From Rhodococcus sp. P-2 (GTDB taxonomy: Bacteria > Actinomycetota > Actinomycetes > Mycobacteriales > Mycobacteriaceae), in NCBI RefSeq assembly GCF_016598535.1, contig NZ_CP066779.1, positions 1,798,001 through 1,862,000 of the forward strand: 64,000 nt of DNA, given 5' to 3'. The notes under the pieces were generated by a model. That model was given only the letters and a program-made list of their open reading frames with translations, made no database searches and had not been told where the DNA came from. Numbering within the stretch: position 1 is the stretch's first letter; the number at the start of each line of letters is the position of its first letter. A program made the position numbers and the translations under genes. Positions 62,327 to 64,000 of this stretch are shown in pieces.

Positions 62327-63313
62327 TTACGCGAGCGCGGGAAGCACTTCCTTCTCGAACATCTCGATTCCCGACGTGTCGTACGCGGCCTCGGGGAAGT
62401 AGAAGATTCCGTACTCGAGTCCCTGCGCCTTGAGCGCCGACAGGTTCTCGATGATCTGCTCGGGTGTACCCACGGCAGGCATTCCGCGGAAGGCGTCGAG
62501 CGACGCATCGGCGGCAGCTTCGCCGACCAGCGGCGTCAGTCTGGCTTTCAGTGTCTCCAACCGCTGAGCCACCTCGGCTTCCGTCGCGCCGATGGCCACG
62601 TTGTAGTTGGCCGAACGGACGATGGCGTCGAAGTCGGTACCGACGGTGTCGCAGTGCTTCTTCAGGATCTCCGACTTGTGTACGAAGCCCTCCGGGGCGC
62701 CGTCGAAGTTGGTGTACTGCGCGTACTTGGCCGCGATCTTGAGTGTGACCTTCTCGCCGCCGCCGGCAACCCAGATGGGAATTCCGCCCTCTTGCAACGG
62801 AAGTGGGCGGCACAGCGCTCCGTCGACCTGGTAGTACTTGCCGTCGAGCGTGGCGCTGCCGGTCGACCACGCCTGCTGCATGATCTGGATTCCTTCGTCG
62901 AGTCGGCCCAGTCGCTCACCGGCAGAGGGGAAGCCGTAGCCGTATGCGCGCCACTCCTGCTCGTACCATCCACCGCCGATTCCCATCTCGACGCGTCCAC
63001 CCGTGATGAGGTCGGTGGTTGCAGCGACCTTGGCGAGGTACGCCGGGTTGCGGTAGCTCATGGCGGTACACATCTGGCCGAGTCGGATACGCGACGTCGA
63101 CGCACCGAGTGCGGCCATCAATGTCCACGCCTCGTGAGTCGCTTCTTCCGTCGGCTGGGGAACGGTGTGGAAGTGGTCGTAGACCCACACCGATTCCCAC
63201 GGCCCTGCCTCCGCGCGCAGCGTGAAGTCTCGCATCACCTCCCACTGCTTCGCGGGGTCGATGCCGACCAGGTCCAGACGCCAGCCTTGAGGTACGAACA
63301 GTCCGAATCGCAT
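62327..63313 (-). CDS. LLM-class F420-dependent oxidoreductase
   Basis: This 328-aa protein belongs to the luciferase-like superfamily, F420-dependent branch: RFGLFVPQGWRLDLVGIDPA at the start, STSRIRLGQMCTAMSYRNPA, GGRVEMGIGGGWYEQEWRAY and PIWVAGGGEKVTLKIAAKYA. It uses coenzyme F420 or FMN; actual cofactor and substrate are not visible. It is a different subfamily from the two longer LLM monooxygenases in this window. An MFS gene lies 13 bp upstream on the same strand. Confidence 0.9.
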   Translation of the reverse strand: MRFGLFVPQGWRLDLVGIDPAKQWEVMRDFTLRAEAGPWESVWVYDHFHTVPQPTEEATHEAWTLMAALGASTSRIRLGQMCTAMSYRNPAYLAKVAATTDLITGGRVEMGIGGGWYEQEWRAYGYGFPSAGERLGRLDEGIQIMQQAWSTGSATLDGKYYQVDGALCRPLPLQEGGIPIWVAGGGEKVTLKIAAKYAQYTNFDGAPEGFVHKSEILKKHCDTVGTDFDAIVRSANYNVAIGATEAEVAQRLETLKARLTPLVGEAAADASLDAFRGMPAVGTPEQIIENLSALKAQGLEYGIFYFPEAAYDTSGIEMFEKEVLPALA

Positions 63314-63326
63314 GTAGCGAGCGTAC

Positions 63327-64000
63327 CTACCGTTTCCCGACGCGCGAGCGGGGTGACACCCGCGGCGAGTAGACCGGAATGAAGCGGAACATCATTGCTG
63401 CGCCGGCGAACGAAGTCGCGCCCAGGGCGGCGAATGCCCACCCGAGCGGGAACACCGCGGCGAGAAGACCGATCGCGAGCGGCCCACCGAACATGCCCGT
63501 GTCGTGGGTCAATCGCCATGCAGCGAGGAACTCGGCGCGCTCCTCGGGCGGAGCGATATCGGCACCGAGAGTCATGATCACGCCGTTGCCCAATCCGTTG
63601 CCGATCCCCATCACGACGGCGACCGCGGTCAGCCCCAGTGCACCCGTCGAGAACGGCAGCATCAGGTACGACACACCGATCACCGTCAGAGAAGGCACCG
63701 CGACCAGCCTGCGGCCGTACCGGTCCATGATGTGTCCGGCCGGGTACGAGCACAGCAGGTCCACGGCCGCACCGATACCGAAGATCACACTCACCTGGGC
63801 TGCATCCAACCCGAGGTGCAATGCCCACAGTGGCAGAACCGCCTCCCGCGAAGCACGGGCTGCGCCCATAAGAAGGGAGCCTGTCCCGAGCGTCGACAGG
63901 GCGGCACGATGACGGCGAAGGATGTCCGGGAGGGTGACGTGCCCGTGATCGCCGATGCCCGCCTGCGCCTTTCGCGGCGGGTCGGGAACGCGAGCCATCA
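63327..64000 (-). CDS. MFS transporter, N-terminal part outside the window
   Basis: The visible ~223 residues are the second half of an MFS transporter: a charged loop (VPDPPRKAQAG), then six hydrophobic helices (LWALHLGLDAAQVSVIFGIG; SYPAGHIMDRYGRRLVAVPS, the MFS loop motif; LAAWRLTHDTGMFGGPLAIG). The frame is still open at the window edge, so the true start lies beyond position 64000. The ATG at 63998 is internal to the loop. It is probably cotranscribed with the F420-type oxidoreductase. Confidence 0.85.
   Translation of the reverse strand, partial: MARVPDPPRKAQAGIGDHGHVTLPDILRRHRAALSTLGTGSLLMGAARASREAVLPLWALHLGLDAAQVSVIFGIGAAVDLLCSYPAGHIMDRYGRRLVAVPSLTVIGVSYLMLPFSTGALGLTAVAVVMGIGNGLGNGVIMTLGADIAPPEERAEFLAAWRLTHDTGMFGGPLAIGLLAAVFPLGWAFAALGATSFAGAAMMFRFIPVYSPRVSPRSRVGKR

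Overview
The window is GC-rich chromosomal DNA of an actinobacterium, most likely Rhodococcus or a close Nocardiaceae relative. The indications are frequent GTG starts, an IdeR-type iron box, a resuscitation-promoting factor behind a ydaO-type c-di-AMP riboswitch, SepH, and gene order and strands that, as I recall them, mirror the Mycobacterium tuberculosis Rv0861c-Rv0896 segment. That order here is XPB helicase, its helicase-associated partner, RpfA, YccF, CspB, DUF2771, MFS, DUF3027, DUF2530, MarR, TrmH, DUF2537, SepH, SerC, a second citrate synthase and GltA. No tRNA, rRNA, CRISPR array, transposase or prophage was recognised.

Layout. 0-10.4 kb: a luciferase-like monooxygenase, a LuxR regulator, an LtrA membrane protein, a GAF-domain regulator and a four-gene 2-oxoacid/acetoin-type dehydrogenase operon (E1alpha, E1beta, E2, E3). 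10.4-15 kb: an envelope-signalling cluster with a sigma-factor-like protein, a repeat-bearing lipoprotein, two tandem paralogous lipoproteins and an OmpR-type two-component system. 15-20.4 kb: the glycerol regulon (glpD, glpK, glpF and a divergent SorC-family regulator with palindromic operators). 20.4-23 kb: a TetR-controlled ABC exporter. 23-31.8 kb: FKBP isomerase, gltA, aldose epimerase, MFS, pdxH, second citrate synthase, serC, sepH.

31.8-48.4 kb: the conserved actinobacterial block of small membrane proteins, RNA methyltransferase, TetR and MarR regulators with their transporters, a purine permease, a siderophore-binding lipoprotein, a PAP2 phosphatase, an Hsp90-like GHKL ATPase, DUF3027, glutaminyl cyclase, MFS, DUF2771 and a cold-shock protein, ending in a frameshifted yccF. 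48.5-59.4 kb: an IdeR-box-preceded secreted beta-propeller, RpfA with a CRP-like site and riboswitch, a helicase-associated protein, a low-GC cluster of three very small genes, a TetR-LLM monooxygenase-zinc dehydrogenase module and XPB helicase. 59.4-64 kb: a secreted M19-like peptidase, DUF3239, an F420-type oxidoreductase and an MFS transporter cut by the window edge.

Most interesting signals: (1) a 45-bp palindrome present twice in opposite orientation, one copy supplying the last codons of two convergent genes; (2) a three-gene micro-operon at 53.8-54.35 kb, two of whose products look paralogous; (3) a Cse-like arrangement of lipoproteins with a two-component system; (4) four 10-bp-phased repeats upstream of the dehydrogenase operon; (5) stacked CRP-like and c-di-AMP control of rpfA; (6) yccF carrying both a +1 frameshift and a perfect 26-bp tandem duplication; (7) a GHKL ATPase whose conserved-looking N-terminus has no ordinary start codon.
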